A stretch of DNA of 64,000 nucleotides from Coptis chinensis (lineage: Eukaryota > Streptophyta > Magnoliopsida > Ranunculales > Ranunculaceae). How positions within the stretch are numbered: the first letter of the stretch is position 1; every line of letters starts with the position of its first letter. The notes below the pieces were generated by a model. That model was not told where the DNA came from. It did not search any database and was given only the letters and a program-made list of their open reading frames with translations. The stretch spans positions 87,949,001-88,013,000 of the forward strand of contig CM027383.1 in assembly GCA_015680905.1 (NCBI GenBank), read 5' to 3'. The position numbers were made by a program, and so were the translations under genes. Positions 1 to 12,239 of the stretch are shown here, in pieces.

Positions 1-1091
1 TGATTTTTCCTAGACTCATAGACAAGCCCTAATGGAAGAAAATTTGATCCCTAACATGTATGGCTCATTTCTAAAATCATACATGTTAGCAATTGGAATC
101 AAGCAATGACTTATCTCTAAGCTCATTACTTGATTCCTAACTAGACACTACACCAACTATCATTTTGGGATATGATGTAGGTCTAGTTGTTCTTCCTAAC
201 AACAATTATTTTCCCTCACATGAGTTGGATTAACTCCCCAAAAGGGAAGTTAGCTCATGATCCTTGGGATAAAGGATTATAAACTAGAAGAACAAAAAGA
301 GACAGAGGAAGAGGAAGAAGAAAAACTAACTAAACTCACTTGTTTTTATTTATTTTCTAGAAGAAAACCAAAGTTTCCTCCATTAAACCTATTACAAGCT
401 TTTCTTACAAAAACTAAAACTAAATAATAAAAATGACTAAGGAACTAAAATAATACAAGGTAAGGAAAAGAAGTCAAGGGAGTAAATGGAGTGTCCCCCC
501 CTTATTTTATTTTCTTCTTCATTTGAGAGACATCTTATTTCCTCCCATGTGAAACATCAAACCATATTTACTTCATTTTTATCCACCACATTAAAACAAA
601 GTGACACCTTGCATTTTTTTCACTATTAACACCTAATCTAATTAATTACATGCAAGGTGTCAACTTTGTACCAATAATTTGTCATTTTTGTCTTGACATG
701 CTCCATGATTGATGACTCATCCAATCTTGTGGGTCCTCATAGTGGGTCATATATGCAGTCCAGTGGCGGTTCGGTCTTTGGCCAATTTTACAACTTCCCG
801 CCTATGCGTAGAGTTCATCGCCTTGATTGTCTGAGCAGCTCACTTGTCGCATTCGGAGTCCTGGTTCAAGAGGTAGGAGCTTCGAAAGTTTGATGTTTCT
901 GTGCGGATTTGGAAGAATTCATGTACATGTCGTTCCTCGTGCTTTATTGCAGGTTTAAACCATATTTCCATGTTTACTGCGAATACCTGCAAAAGTATGA
1001 AAACATATTTATTTCACGATTATTGAACACATAGTTAACCAAATTTATATGTCTCAACGGGGTTTCATAATACACTTTTGGGTGCTTATCA
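1..1091 (-). repeat. Probable Gypsy-type LTR (left edge at or before the window start)
   Basis: The stretch ends at 1091 in GGGTGCTTATCA, close to the GGGCTCTTATCA end of the Athila-like LTRs elsewhere in the window, and begins with TGAT at base 1. At 1092 the sequence switches abruptly into LINE ORF2 coding sequence read on the minus strand. This is what an LTR edge inserted into a LINE looks like. No coding sequence is recognisable here. The left boundary may coincide with the window start or lie outside it, so solo LTR versus terminal LTR cannot be decided. The family assignment rests on termini only. Confidence 0.42.
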
Positions 1092-3336
1092 CACACCTAT
1101 CATATCAGCCAACAATTGGCTTTCATCATCTCTCATACCACCAGTAAGCAGAGTGGTCTTCTGGTGGTTGAATCTCAACCTAGCAGCTATAGCAAACTTT
1201 TCTAGGATATCTTGTACTTCCACCACAGAGTCATTTTCCCCCTTAAAGAAGAATAAAAGGTCATCTGCAAAACACATACTAATAACCTCTGTCTTCTTAC
1301 ATTTTAGGTGGTTTTATGAATTTTGCTTCAAGGCTTAGCTTCAGTAAACAGCTCAAAACCTCTATAATTATAACAAACAAATATGGTGAGAGCGGATCAC
1401 CTTGTCTTAGCCCGCGCATACTTTTGAAATAGTCTTCTGGCACTCCATTAATAAGAATAGAGAAGCAAGTGTTCCTGTAACACATTTGAATCCAAGCTAT
1501 CATTTTAGGAGGGAACTTTAGTCATGTGAGGATGACATCTAAAGCTTCCCAACTAACCGAGTCATAAGCCTTGCTGATATCCATTTTCAGAGAACATCTA
1601 GGAGAGACATACTTTTTGTTATAGTTTCGCAAGAGTTCATGTGAGAGTAGGAGATTATCTTGTATATTTTTTCCATGGACAAAAGCAGACTGATTCATTG
1701 AAATAATAGAGGGCATGACTATCTGCAATCTGTTGGCCACCACTTTTGAGACACACTTATAGGTTGTGTTGCAATATGCGATAGGCCTGAAGTCTGTCAC
1801 TCTTTCCGAGTTTGGAACCTTAGGAACCAGACAAACAAAAAAAGAGTTAAAACCTCTTGGCATGACGGTTACAGCGAGAGGAAACTTATAGCTCTCATAA
1901 AATTCCTCTCCAACTATAGGCCAACAACACTTATAGAAGAAGGCATTGTATCCATCAGGGCCTGGTGCTTTGTAATTATCCATACTAAACAAAGCCTCTT
2001 TGATCTCCCTGTCTTCAATCTCAGCATCTAACAACTCAGCAGTGAGATCATCAACCATAGCTTAAACTTGGAGATTTCCATAGAACTCATCACTAAATGA
2101 AGTCTTAGCTGGTACTCTTAGTAGTGACTTATAATGTGTAACTACTAAGTCCACTACTTTGTTATGATCATTATGCTTAACCTCATGATCATCTGTTAGG
2201 GCCCATATCTTATTCCTTCCCTTCCTCTCTTTCACCTTACTGTGAAAGTAGGCAGTACACCTATCCCCATAGAGGGCCCACTTACAATCTGCTCTTTGTT
2301 TTATTTCTTCAAACTCCATCTTCAAAAGATCACTGTAGTATTTTTTGTCTTTCCTTTCTCTTATAATAATGTTAACATCCCTAGGTTGCATCTGTAACTA
2401 CTTCTGAGTATTGAACAAATTCATTCTTGCTGCCTCAGGCTGCTCAGAGATCTTTGAAAAGTTTTTCTTAGACTAGTTTTTCAGAACACCTTTGAGATTC
2501 TTTAGTTTCTGCACTAGCGTGAATATAGGATTCCCAACCCAGTGTTGATTCCATGTAGACTAAACTAGGTCTCTAAACTATTAATGCAAGACCCATGCAT
2601 TATAGAACCTAAAGGGAAATAATTTATTAGTATCAAGGAACCATGATAAAATCAGAGGTGAGTGGTCAGACACGCTTTCAGGAAGGAATTCTGCTTTAGA
2701 AGTTCGGAAGGAGGTAGCCCATTGTAAGTTGACAAGACACCGATCTATCTTTGTACACTTCCTTCCTGGTTTATCAGCTTTGTTTGCCCATGTATAAAGA
2801 CTGACCACAAACTTAAGATCCATTAATCCTGTCACATGAACATAGTTCATGAAGTCTGCAACCTCTCTTGGGTGTAACGGCTCACATCCATACCTTTCTG
2901 TTGAGTACAAAACACTATTAAAGTCCCAACAAACAGTACATGGATTCACATTATTCTAAAGATGCATCAAGTCTCTCCATAAGTCTAGCCTTTCCCTCCT
3001 CGAGTTCTTTGCATATACTAGTGATAATACAAAAGTTTGCCCTGTAAGCAAGATAGTAACTTCACAATGGATCAATTGTGAAGTTTCTTTTAATAAAGTG
3101 ACTTTAACAAAGCTCTCATCCCAGCACATTCTTCTAGAAAGATCAGAAGCATAGTTACTAAGGTAAGACCAATATGGGCAGCAAGCATTCCGAACTGCAT
3201 CGAACTTATCTTTCTTTACCTTTGTTTCTAATAAGCCTAGCATACATAACTTATTCTCCAACCTTACTTTATTTACCTCACTAGCTTTAGGAAGGTCATT
3301 TATTCCTCAAACATTCCAAGAGCCTAGTTTAATCAT
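1092..3336 (-). pseudogene. LINE ORF2: endonuclease plus reverse transcriptase, truncated
   Basis: ORF2 would nick target DNA and prime reverse transcription from the nick. The probable start is the ATG at 3336-3334, followed by a SWNV motif and then an in-frame stop where plant LINEs have WN(I/C)RG. The apurinic-type endonuclease covers about 3300-2580: LLETKV, then CWDFN where a GDFN motif is expected, then the catalytic SDHSPL. Reverse transcriptase covers about 2060-1092: APGPDGYNAFFYK, then DFRPIAYCNTTYK, then LKMDISKAYDSVSWE, RGLRQGDPLSPYLF and the catalytic FADD box at about 1270. The reading frame is broken at least at about 2950, 2580, 2400-2390, 2060, 1520 and 1300. The product is cut off after the FADD region by the LTR at 1091. 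Confidence 0.85.
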
Positions 3337-3629
3337 TAAAACTTTAAAGGAGGTTTGTTCTTTCCTTGCCCCTTAGGCTTCTCTTTCCCTTTTCGTGTAC
3401 TTTGGCCTGATCGAGAAGCCGACTATTGTTGGTTCTTACTCTTTCTCTTGCCTGAGCTGCTAGTTGAACTGCTAGTGTTAATGGCTTTCAGCTGTTGTTG
3501 CTTCTATAATCTTGTCTCTCTTCTTACTGTTGCAACTGAGGAATGATCCTTATTCTGTGCCAGTAACTTCTCTGGAACAAGGTGGTCAGTGAAAACTTGG
3601 TAATCATCCATCAAGTCCTTGCTTAGGTC

Positions 3630-4911
3630 TTAAGGGTTCAGGTCATCTCTCATCTCTGTGAACCCTTCTTTCTTTGCTGCATATTGCTCTCCTTCAATCT
3701 CAGAGATAGCAGTCAGTTCGTTCTCTACTACTTGTTCATCCAAATCTTCATTAACATCCGACAAAGCAAGAAAAGGATTTGTCCCCATGATTATAGCAGG
3801 TACAGTTTGTACGTGTAGAGGAGCAGTTTCAATGGTGGCCACGATGGTATCTGTAGCCTGTGCCACTGCCATTTCCTCACATGATTGTATTATACTCAAG
3901 TTTTGATCAACAGAACCTTGTACCTCTCTAGCTTGGTAGACAACCATAGCATTTTGCCTACCACTTTCAGACTCGACATGTTGGTATTGCACCTGTTGGG
4001 TAGGGTTCACATCTTTAGGTACTAGAGTATGTTCTTCTTGCACTTGTGAGTTTCTTGTCTCTTTCCTAACCCAAATATTACGAGCTTCTACTATTGGGAC
4101 CACACCTTCAGGTACTAGAATAGGTTATGCTCACCGCATCACATTTATAGTACCAGAAGTCGGTGTCTTAGGACATTTAGCTTCCTTATGTCCAACACTA
4201 TTGCATATCGCACAAGTGGATGGGATCCACATGTATTCAACTCCAACATCAGCAATATTACCATTACCCAGGTTAAACCTTAAGTAGTTTGGGTACTTAG
4301 CATTAACTGGCACTTCTATGCACACTTTAGCAAAGTCTAATCGAACTTTTTTCTGTGTGGCTTCATCCCAACAGTGGGATTTTCCAATCCTACTAGCAAT
4401 GAAGATAATACCTCGCGTGCTTAGATTTTCCACAATTGTTTTGGAACATCATATAGTTTAACCCAAATAGGCAGCGTGCTCAGATTTTTTCTTTGAATGC
4501 CAAGTTCCTTAGACCAAGGTCTAATGATAAACACCCTCCCATCAATAAATAGAGGCCCTCCTTGAAGCACTTTTTGTCTATCAGATTCATCTATAAACTT
4601 AAAATAAAAAACTTCCTTGTCAGTGGCTATATCATATCCTGCTTTAGTTTTCCATCCTCTATCAAGAGTTCTTTTAACCACTGGAAAAGGTAGGCGTTTA
4701 TTAACAAAGAACCCTACTAGGTGGTCTTTCCAACATTCTATTCCTTCCTCTTAGATATCAGAGGGGACATCAACTATGTCCTGCTCAAGGTTCGTTTCTA
4801 TCCATTCCAAATTACCATTCAGAGATCTGGGATTACCAAATAGAACACTCCAAGCCCCCCCATAGGGGGAAGGCTAGAGCATTCCCCCGTTTGTTGTGTT
4901 CTACCAGCCAT
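3630..4911 (-). pseudogene. LINE ORF1: nucleic-acid-binding protein with DUF4283 and CCHC knuckle
   Basis: ORF1 proteins of plant L1 elements coat the RNA. Starting from the ATG at 4911-4909, a frameshift near 4860-4840 leads into a DUF4283-like domain: LPFPVVKRTLDR, FKFIDESDRQKVLQGGP and RPWSKELG, followed by TLPIWVKLYDVP. A retroviral-type zinc knuckle follows at about 4220-4170 with C-x2-C-x4-H-x4-C spacing (CAICNSVGHKEAKC). The C-terminal part is acidic and low in complexity and ends at 3630. Frame changes near 4430 and 4110 and an in-frame stop near 4752 break it. It lies just upstream of ORF2 with about 300 bp between them, the usual two-ORF order. Confidence 0.82.
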
Positions 4912-5204
4912 CGTTAGCTCGTAAAGAAGTTACAGGGGAGATGACATAGGAAGGGATAAAACTTCCAAGTCAGAAAAGAGGAGTAGTAGAAAAACTTTGT
5001 GTATGGGAGGAGAAGAAAGATCTAAAAGATACTATAAGAGGAAAAGAAGAAGATAAGGTTAGGGAAGTATAGGGGGAAAGGTGATAGAGTTTGCCTTTTT
5101 AGGAAAACAAAAAAGCAAGCAATAGTCTTTTTGCTTGAGCATTCTTTCGTTGTTGAGTAGATATTAGGCTTATTTATTAGGGTTTTTATTCTCATATATA
5201 ATGA

Positions 5205-5739
5205 TACAAAATCGTGCATGGTTTTTAGGCTAGGTTATGGACCCATAAATCAAGTCCATAACCCAATTGGTTGAATCTAAGACTTCTAATTATGGTCGTG
5301 TTACTATAGTATACATATTTACTAACTTATATTGCTCTGATCGAGTCAAGGCCTAAGCCATTAGAAAGAGTTTTCTGAGCCGGTCATTTTGATATAAAAT
5401 GGGCCTAAATCCGAGGCTGAGTCCAAAGATATGGCCTTTTAAAGTTCTGTTGACTTTTCTTCAGCTCTCTAATCTGGTTTGACTTTCACTTAACAGTTTT
5501 GACTTGAGCTTTTTAATGGCTTTTTCTCCATTAAACTTGGGCTTTCTTCATGGAACTTATCTAGCAATCACTTTAGCTCCTTTTAGCGCCTAATTAGTAG
5601 CGAATTGACATTTATTCAACTCCGAAGCCTGAAATACTAAAAAATACGTAATTAGTGATAAACCTATATTATTAATAACATAATTGGCTAAATAGAAATA
5701 CTATTAAAGGGTTTAAATTACAGTTTTGGGCTATTTTCA
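5205..5739 (-). repeat. Relic Athila-like LTR, truncated by the LINE
   Basis: This block matches the outer half of the LTRs of elements A and C, feature by feature: a TCGTGCATGG segment, a copy of 'gagccggtc(a/g)ttttga', 'gagtccaaagatatggc', and a final 'acagttttgggct' before a TTTTCA end at 5739. The remainder is cut off on the left by the LINE. It may be the 3' LTR of element D, whose coding part resumes to the right of the hAT insertion, but the polypurine tract expected next to it is not recognisable. Confidence 0.65.
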
Positions 5740-6101
5740 GGTATGCAAAGAGATAGAACGTACGGATGAAGAGGCCACAATATAGTTAGACCTACACGTA
5801 AATTTTGAATTAATGTAGCAAACCCCGATAATGGAAGATGGTTAGATTTTATAGAGTTGTGTGCACAACATTTGTTAGGCGTACCTAAGTAGCGTGCATG
5901 ACATGCTTTGAACACAATGAGTCGAGATAGATTTATTTTTGTGTGTGATTGATTTTATTTATTTATTTTTGGGCTTTTGTGATTTTTTCTGTTTATGATA
6001 AGGTAAAAGTATAATTAATACACACAAATATTAAATAGGGAATTTCTCCATTTAATACGTAAAACGTACAAATATTTGAGAATTATTTAACACACCACAC
6101 T
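5740..6101. other. Unassigned AT-rich segment left of the hAT element
   Basis: No coding sequence is recognisable. The last 100 bases contain a block (tccatttaatacgt ... gagaattatttaacacacc) that recurs in the same orientation at about 19770-19845, on the far side of the hAT insertion. The eight bases before the hAT, ACCACACT at 6094-6101, are the left target-site duplicate. Confidence 0.6.
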
Positions 6102-6798
6102 CAGTGGCGGAGCTAGGGGGGTCCCAGGGTACACCCTGGCTCACCCTCAAATTTGGAAAAAAAAAACCTACTACATATATATTGAGAATAATTATAAAAC
6201 AATTTATATGAATATTGATTTGTTACTTAACCTACATACACCTACACATACATCGTATCGTACGTAACATACCAAAAACGAAAAAGAAAACCTCATCAGT
6301 CTCATATCTTCTCACGGATTGTTCTTTATATATATATTTTCATTCATAGAACAATACTTTTGGTAAGAGTTTTATAAACATTTATTGTAATTCTTTGGTA
6401 AGAAAAATAAAAAAAAAAAAAAAAAAAGAGGAAAAAATAATACTCACGTCCCAATATTTCATAATATATTTTCATTGGTATGTTATTTAAACATTTTATT
6501 CCTTGATATTTTTACATATTTATATTGGTTGTAATGAATTATACCAGTTAAACAAATCCATGATAATTTATTTTGTTGAATGTGTTTCTACACTAATTTT
6601 GATTGTTTATTGTAATGAAATTAGTTTTGAATCTACTTTAAGACATTGATTGAAATTTTGGAATAGAACGAAAACAATTAAAGCAAATGCATAAGTGAAG
6701 ACAAAAAGAAATACACTAAAGTCTACCATTTTACAATATTTTTGTTGTATTGAGTGGTGACAATTTCTTTTTTTCCATTGCCTCAGCAATTTTTCTTA

Positions 6799-7066
6799 GG
6801 GTAATTTTGACTTAACCCCCCACAGATGAGTAGCGGTTTGACTAAACCCCCCATTTTTAAAATCATTTGAGTTTGCCCCCCACTCCGTCAATTTTGTGTG
6901 TAACAGACGTTGGTATTTTAGCTATTGACCATTTTACCCTTATGAAATATTGCCCCCCACATTAACACGTTAAACCTAGCTTTGCGAAAACCCCCCAAAT
7001 GTTGCCATTATTTAATTCTTGCACTCTCTCTCTCGTATTTTACATAATGGCCATTTTGCCTTTATG
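6799..7066 (+). repeat. MULE left terminal inverted repeat
   Basis: About 268 bp, nearly identical to the reverse complement of 18712-18983. The differences are a few substitutions and a short indel in the GTGTGTA region and in the CT microsatellite. It contains repeated C6 tracts (CCCCCC) and a (CT)n run near its inner end. Confidence 0.9.
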
Positions 7067-7299
7067 TTGGGTTTCCCGCCACATTAAAACGTAATACCAA
7101 TTTGGGAAAACCACCCAAATATTGCCCTAATCTAACTCTCTCTCTCTCGATTCTCTCGATCTCTGTATGTAGATATTGTTGGTACATCAACTTCAGCGGT
7201 AAATACTGAAAAAGATAACGCTCTTAGATTATCAAATTCCCACCAATTTTCTATCTACTGGCCTCCCACCAATTTTCTCATGTTGAGACCTCACCACTT

Positions 7300-7713
7300 T
7301 GAAATCCCCTAACACACACTAGCTTCCTGAAGTTTGTGTAGCAATAGGGGCCAAATCAGCCTAAAGTTCTCCTTTCTCCACCGTTCTACATTTAGCGTGG
7401 TCACCATAGCTAAAATGATCCCTGCTGTCGATACATGACAGTGCCAAAACTGATTTAAGCACGACATGAGCGAAAAAGTATATAAATGGTTCCAGATAAC
7501 CCAAATCTTTCCCCCCATATGTGCATTCGAGCAAAACAAAGGCAATCTGATTTTGGTATCCACCCAAGCCATTGTTCCATAAAAGGTTCAAGTAGAAAAA
7601 CTATTCCAATCTTTTGCATACTAAACATTTTCAAGTGATGCAAGATATCATCACCTGCCGCACCTCTAGTATTCCATACTAATACTGACTTATCCATCAG
7701 AATTAAGATGATG
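7300..7713 (-). pseudogene. LINE ORF2 endonuclease N-terminal fragment carried in the MULE
   Basis: On the minus strand from 7697 the frame reads MDKSVLVWNTRGAAGDD, the conserved start of plant LINE ORF2 (WNxRGA), followed by IGIVFLLEP, matching the IVxLxEP segment of the endonuclease. The similarity continues in shifted frames (GGKIWVIWNHL; then RKENFRLIWPLLL, resembling the 'RRxLWxxL' segment) and fades by about 7300. It joins the LINE linker at 17651-17898 once Gypsy A and one TSD copy are removed. It is non-functional and lacks the catalytic C-terminal half. Confidence 0.65.
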
Positions 7714-7718
7714 TTTTT

Positions 7719-8726
7719 TGATAACCCGAAAAAACAATAGAATCCTAAATATTAATGCTAACAAGAACACTAATACGTAATCCTACCGTTCTTACGTTTA
7801 AATCAATTCTTCTTACTCTCAAAACATATTCATGCAATATAATGAGTAAGGAATTCGTTCCACTCTTAAACCTTCAAGACTTAAATTGAATTCAACTAAT
7901 CAAACCAAAAGGAACAATGGTGAGAGTGATGTGTTTGGTGTGAAATTTCTATACTACCATTCTCAACACAAGAACAATAATAACAATAAGACATAATTAA
8001 ATTAAACTGAATTTAAAACTAAGATTGTGAATAAAGATAATTAACTTTATTGATCTAATAAAACAATAAGAACAAGTCATGATTGCATGAATAACAACTA
8101 TTTTATTTATCTAATGAATGATATTCAATGATTTAAATAACTAATCTAAAACAAAGAATGAAACTAATTAATGGAATGAATGTAAAAACTAGATCTAGAT
8201 CTAAAAACTAATCTAGATCTATCTTTTTCTAACCCTAAACTCCATTAACATTAGCTTCCTAACCTAACTGCCATTAACAAAGAGTCAAGCTTTTGTTTTA
8301 TACATCCAGATCCAAAAATCGTGCATGGGCTTGGAGCCATGTTTTGGGCGGAGAATCGGGCCCAAAACCCAATTCTTTCGATCCAAAAAAAGGCCTCTTC
8401 AGCTGCAGTTGGCTTCCACAGACTTTTCATCCACTTCTGCTCCTCTGATTGGGTCAAGGCTTAGACCATTGCGAAGCTCTTTCCGAGCGGTCGTTTTGAC
8501 ATAAGGTAGGCCTCAATCCAGGTCTGAGTCCAAAGATATGGCATTCGGAAGTTCTCACGACTTTTGCTCTTTTATCTCGCTAAAGTGGCACATTTACGCA
8601 TAATGGACTTTGAAGCCCAAATGCATAAAAACACGTAATCGGTATTAACTCTTACTTATTATTCACATAATTGGTCTAACAAAGATGATTATTAAGGGTT
8701 TAAAACTACAGTTTGGGCTCTTATCA
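7719..8726 (-). repeat. Element A 3' LTR
   Basis: 1008 bp, TG...CA bounded, near-identical to 16643-17645. Differences cluster in the second half as short indels (for example around 8305-8400). A GGGCTC block and AT-rich stretches match the LTR of element C in part. Confidence 0.92.
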
Positions 8727-8740
8727 AACCACCCCCAAAC
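8727..8740 (-). other. Element A polypurine tract
   Basis: Read on the minus strand this is TTTGGGGGTGGTT ending immediately before the TGATAAG start of the 3' LTR. The same tract precedes the LTR of element B (48876-48889, plus strand) and, with one change, element C (55901-55914). It primes plus-strand DNA synthesis. Confidence 0.85.
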
Positions 8741-9551
8741 AAACATTTTTGCTTGTCCTCAAGCAAAGATGAGAAATTAGAATAAGTGACCAAAATGGAG
8801 TTCTAACTACTCTCGTTTTCATTTGAGTGCGATTGCATTGACCATATGCAACAAGGCCTTAAACCACTAGGAATTCCCTAGTGGGCGAGTTATAGCCTCG
8901 TGAGAGTTTTCGATGAAGGTACTCACAAACTTCATCTATACTACAACGACTAAGAAAATAAAACTATTGTTTCCTTATTCATGCTCAACTATCTATACAT
9001 CTCTCTAGCAATTACATAAGAATAACCCAAATGAACCCTAAGCTAATATATGCATAAAAATCAATCATCTAAAATAAACATATAACAATGAGTAATACTA
9101 TGAAATGTAATAGCGAGTCCGTTTAAAACTTCGGAATAAGCGTCCTTAAGTAGGTCCTCACATAAATGTCAAGACAAAACCACTCTGATTTTTCCACTCA
9201 AGTTTACATCTACTCCGGTGTGCAGTGGGCACACTTTACCTTACAATCTCAATGACAACAAGGAAGCCGGGTCGATCAAACACATCGCCACTTACTATAT
9301 CACACTAACCTATTCCTAATTGAGCTAGAGGTCTTTATTAGGTGTTGCGGGGATTAGGAGATGGTTTAAGAAGGAAGGAAATGGATATTCTAGAGGACAA
9401 GTCCGAGATAATAGAGTCTTCATATTATGTAACTAGAAAACCTTGTTATTTACTTTTTTCTACACTTTGTTTCCATCCTTAGCCATATTTTTCTTTTCTT
9501 TGGCCTTTGACTCCCTTTTATTCTATTTTTTTTGGAGTTTTTTTATTTATT

Positions 9552-9619
<68 letters not shown>

Positions 9620-10689
9620 CTTTTCTCTTTGGATGGAAACTTCTTTTCTTTATTTTCTCAAGAAACAACTAACTAATTTTTTGTTTACCACGGGTTTTTT
9701 CTCTTCTTCTTTCTTCCTCATTCTATTCTCGGACTTATTCTAAATTGGGTAGGTTGATTTTTATTTTGTTTTGTTTTTTGTAACGGGGTAAAGGAATTGT
9801 GGTTTTATGGAAGGCTAAAGAAAGGCTCGAGAGGGGCTTAATTAGCGGAAAATAATTCATAGGTTTGAATTTACGGCTATATCGATCCAAAGAGGGCCTA
9901 AATTCTCGCTTAGGATATGGTTTAGTGATCAAGCAAGTGGGCGTGTGATTTCTCTATCCGGTTTTACTTCTCCCTTGTGTCATTTCTCAAATGTTTTAGC
10001 TCATATAAGGCTTTAGGCTATATTCTCACAGGATTTGTAGAATAAGTACTCTAGCCTAGATTTGAGAAACTTACTTGCTAACAATCATAGATACTCATGT
10101 AATAAATTTATAGATAGATGCAAAGATTATTACCTACATATTAACCTAAGTTTCTAATAATTATTACGATGCAACACTCATTGAGACTTCTAGATTGTTA
10201 AGAGCATGGAGAAAACAAAACAATACCAATATTCCTAAGTGTATAGCATACTTTTTATTTATATTTTTTGAATTTTTGAAATTTTAACTAGAAAACAAGT
10301 GCACATTATACATATCTATATCCTAACGGATGTCTTAATTACACGTTTTCTATGCCCCCCAAACAAAAGCATGTTTTGTCCTCAAAGCATTTAAATAAAG
10401 AGGGTAGAAAAATACCATGGAAATCGTGAATTTCGGAACATCCGCAAAACAAGGTTAGAACATACTAATATAGGAAATAAAAAAGCGGACGCGAACTCTA
10501 TAAGAGTTCCACCCATTATGGGGTTAACGAATTAAATTGCTTGGGACATAAGCGACATAATCAAACTAAAAACTTACCTCCACTCCGGCGTTTTCGTCAT
10601 CCTCCTCTTCTATAAAGAAGTGAGGTTCCTTCAAGATCTGCCATGCCATTATAATTTGCCAAGCTTGCGCCATTTATCATCTACGGATC
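8741..10689 (-). other. Element A 3' untranslated region with a 66-T homopolymer
   Basis: Non-coding. It is shared with elements B (47895-48875) and C (55915-57780): an 'aggaattc' block near the LTR, 'gcaacacctaataaagacc', a T-rich tract, and 'gggtaggttgatttttatttt'. The T tract is expanded to 66 consecutive T at 9554-9619. The predicted phenylalanine-rich ORFs over it are artefacts of the homopolymer. Confidence 0.75.
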
Positions 10690-11400
10690 CTAACCTGTTA
10701 AAAGCGCCACTTGGTGGATGGGGTGTAAGGTGCAACCTGATGAGGTTGTATCCTCCACCCTTGCCAAGTCATTACCGCGGAAAGATCGAATAATAGAATT
10801 GGTGGGTCTCACAATGTCGACCCCAACCCAAATCCGTGAAAGCGGGCACAAAAACGGGAAGAAACATAGTATAATACGGCAAACTAATATAGGCATAAGA
10901 AGATACTTATGCCTCATGCTATGGGCTCGTGCTAAACTAGACATTAAGGTCTTAGGAAGGTCATATAGCAGGCGTTCCTCAGCTAAAGCAAGGAAAACAT
11001 CGCAAAGTGGCATCATTCGCGGAAGAAAAAATGCCACTCCCCTAATATGTTTAGCATGATAAAGAACATTACCGTATCACATTAAGGGGACAAGCTACCA
11101 AGGGCTACGTTATATGTCCCTTGGTCCTCTACTACGGAAAATGCCGGACCCATAAGCCTCATGCAAAAGTCATAAGTGTAGACATGCATATTATCTACCC
11201 AATAGCATCATGGGTCTTGTATTTCAGCGGGCATGGCAAGTCCAAGAACAAATGCTAGCAAGAACCATAAAAGCGGTTCCCGGCTTCGTGTGTGATCACC
11301 TCATGAAACCAAGCACCATAAGTAGTGCTTTGAAACAAATCTTTGAAAGACTGTTCGGTATTATTGTAGGAGATGTCATCTCAAAACTACGCTCTGAATA
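10690..11400 (-). pseudogene. Element A ORF4 relic (Athila-like extra ORF)
   Basis: Homologous to the intact ORF4 of element C (58644-57784). The segment read from about 11037 has CDVFLALAEERLLYDLPKTL and SSLARAHSMRHKYLLM, then VLVxRI-like and VGVDIVRPTNxII sequence nearly identical to C. Further upstream, shifted frames show TYGAWFHEVI and PAEIQDP-like pieces, with part of the C sequence between them deleted. Frameshifts and stops make it dead. Its function is unknown; it occupies the position after pol where some Athila elements have an envelope-like ORF. Confidence 0.75.
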
Positions 11401-12239
11401 GCTGCAAATCACCCGGAACAACCCGCGGAAAACTGGAATTTTTCTCTGGTCCACGGAAGTCGAGGCCTTGGCTATTTCAACTAGAAGCCGAGTCGCTCTG
11501 GTATTTGGAATTCCAGTGTTTGAGCGCGAAGTCGCGTGACCTTGAAGCGGGGCGCTCTGAACAAAATTTCTGACAAAGTGTAGGCAGCGTTCGGGCGGCG
11601 CTGGCCGGCTCGGGTGTTGATTAAAATGTGAAAAATGCACGAAAACGGGGAAACGTGGGAGTGAAAGGTGAAAATGGAAGTTAGGTGTAGTGTGGGTTAT
11701 GAGTGTAGAATGAATGAAGTTTTTATAGGTTTTGAATTGTTAAAACGCGAATCGGTAAGTTGCCAAAAAAAACTAAGGCAATTTCGGAAACAATAAAATT
11801 TCGAACCCGAAAACGGAAACAACTCATATTCTTGATTCTATAACAACCCTAATATCTTTTATCTTTGGATTTAGACTAGTAACTTCTAAACTCTCTTAGA
11901 TTTCATCATACCACCACATCTAATCATAGGTATGCCAATTCACGACAATATTCTCAACCTTCACTCCAAAACAAACTCTAAAATGGAGGATCTTCTACAA
12001 ATCATGATAGAATAAATAATACCACCCCAAACAATTCGGAAGGTGGGATTAACAATAAAATCCATGCACAATTTGAAAAGAACAACATTATATTAAAATT
12101 GAAATTCAAACAACATTTAACTACCAAATTCAAAGTTAACTACTGAATTTAACAACGTAACATCCTATCTACTAAAAATAATAAAAGACAACATCAAAAA
12201 CAACAAACAAAGAGAAATCTAGCTACTCTTAAAGGGAGC

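Larger units (their letters stand above)
1092..5130 (-). mobile_element. L1-type LINE, 3' half missing
   Basis: A minus-strand non-LTR retrotransposon with both ORFs recognisable. ORF1 (about 4911-3630) has a DUF4283-like domain and a CCHC knuckle. ORF2 (about 3336-1092) has endonuclease and reverse transcriptase. The copy stops inside the RT domain at 1092, where an LTR-like sequence begins, so the RT thumb, zf-RVT and RNase H parts are absent. LINEs are usually 5'-truncated, whereas this one keeps its 5' end and loses its 3' end, consistent with later interruption. Several stops and frameshifts make it inactive. The 5' edge (about 5130) is approximate, set by the purine/pyrimidine-rich leader and the start of the LTR relic. 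Confidence 0.85.

Noticed and set aside
9443..9743. Plus-strand ORFs rich in phenylalanine
   Set aside because: Produced by the 66-T homopolymer in a non-coding 3' UTR.
10718..11059. 113-codon plus-strand ORF
   Set aside because: Antisense shadow of the ORF4 relic on the minus strand, whose residues match element C.
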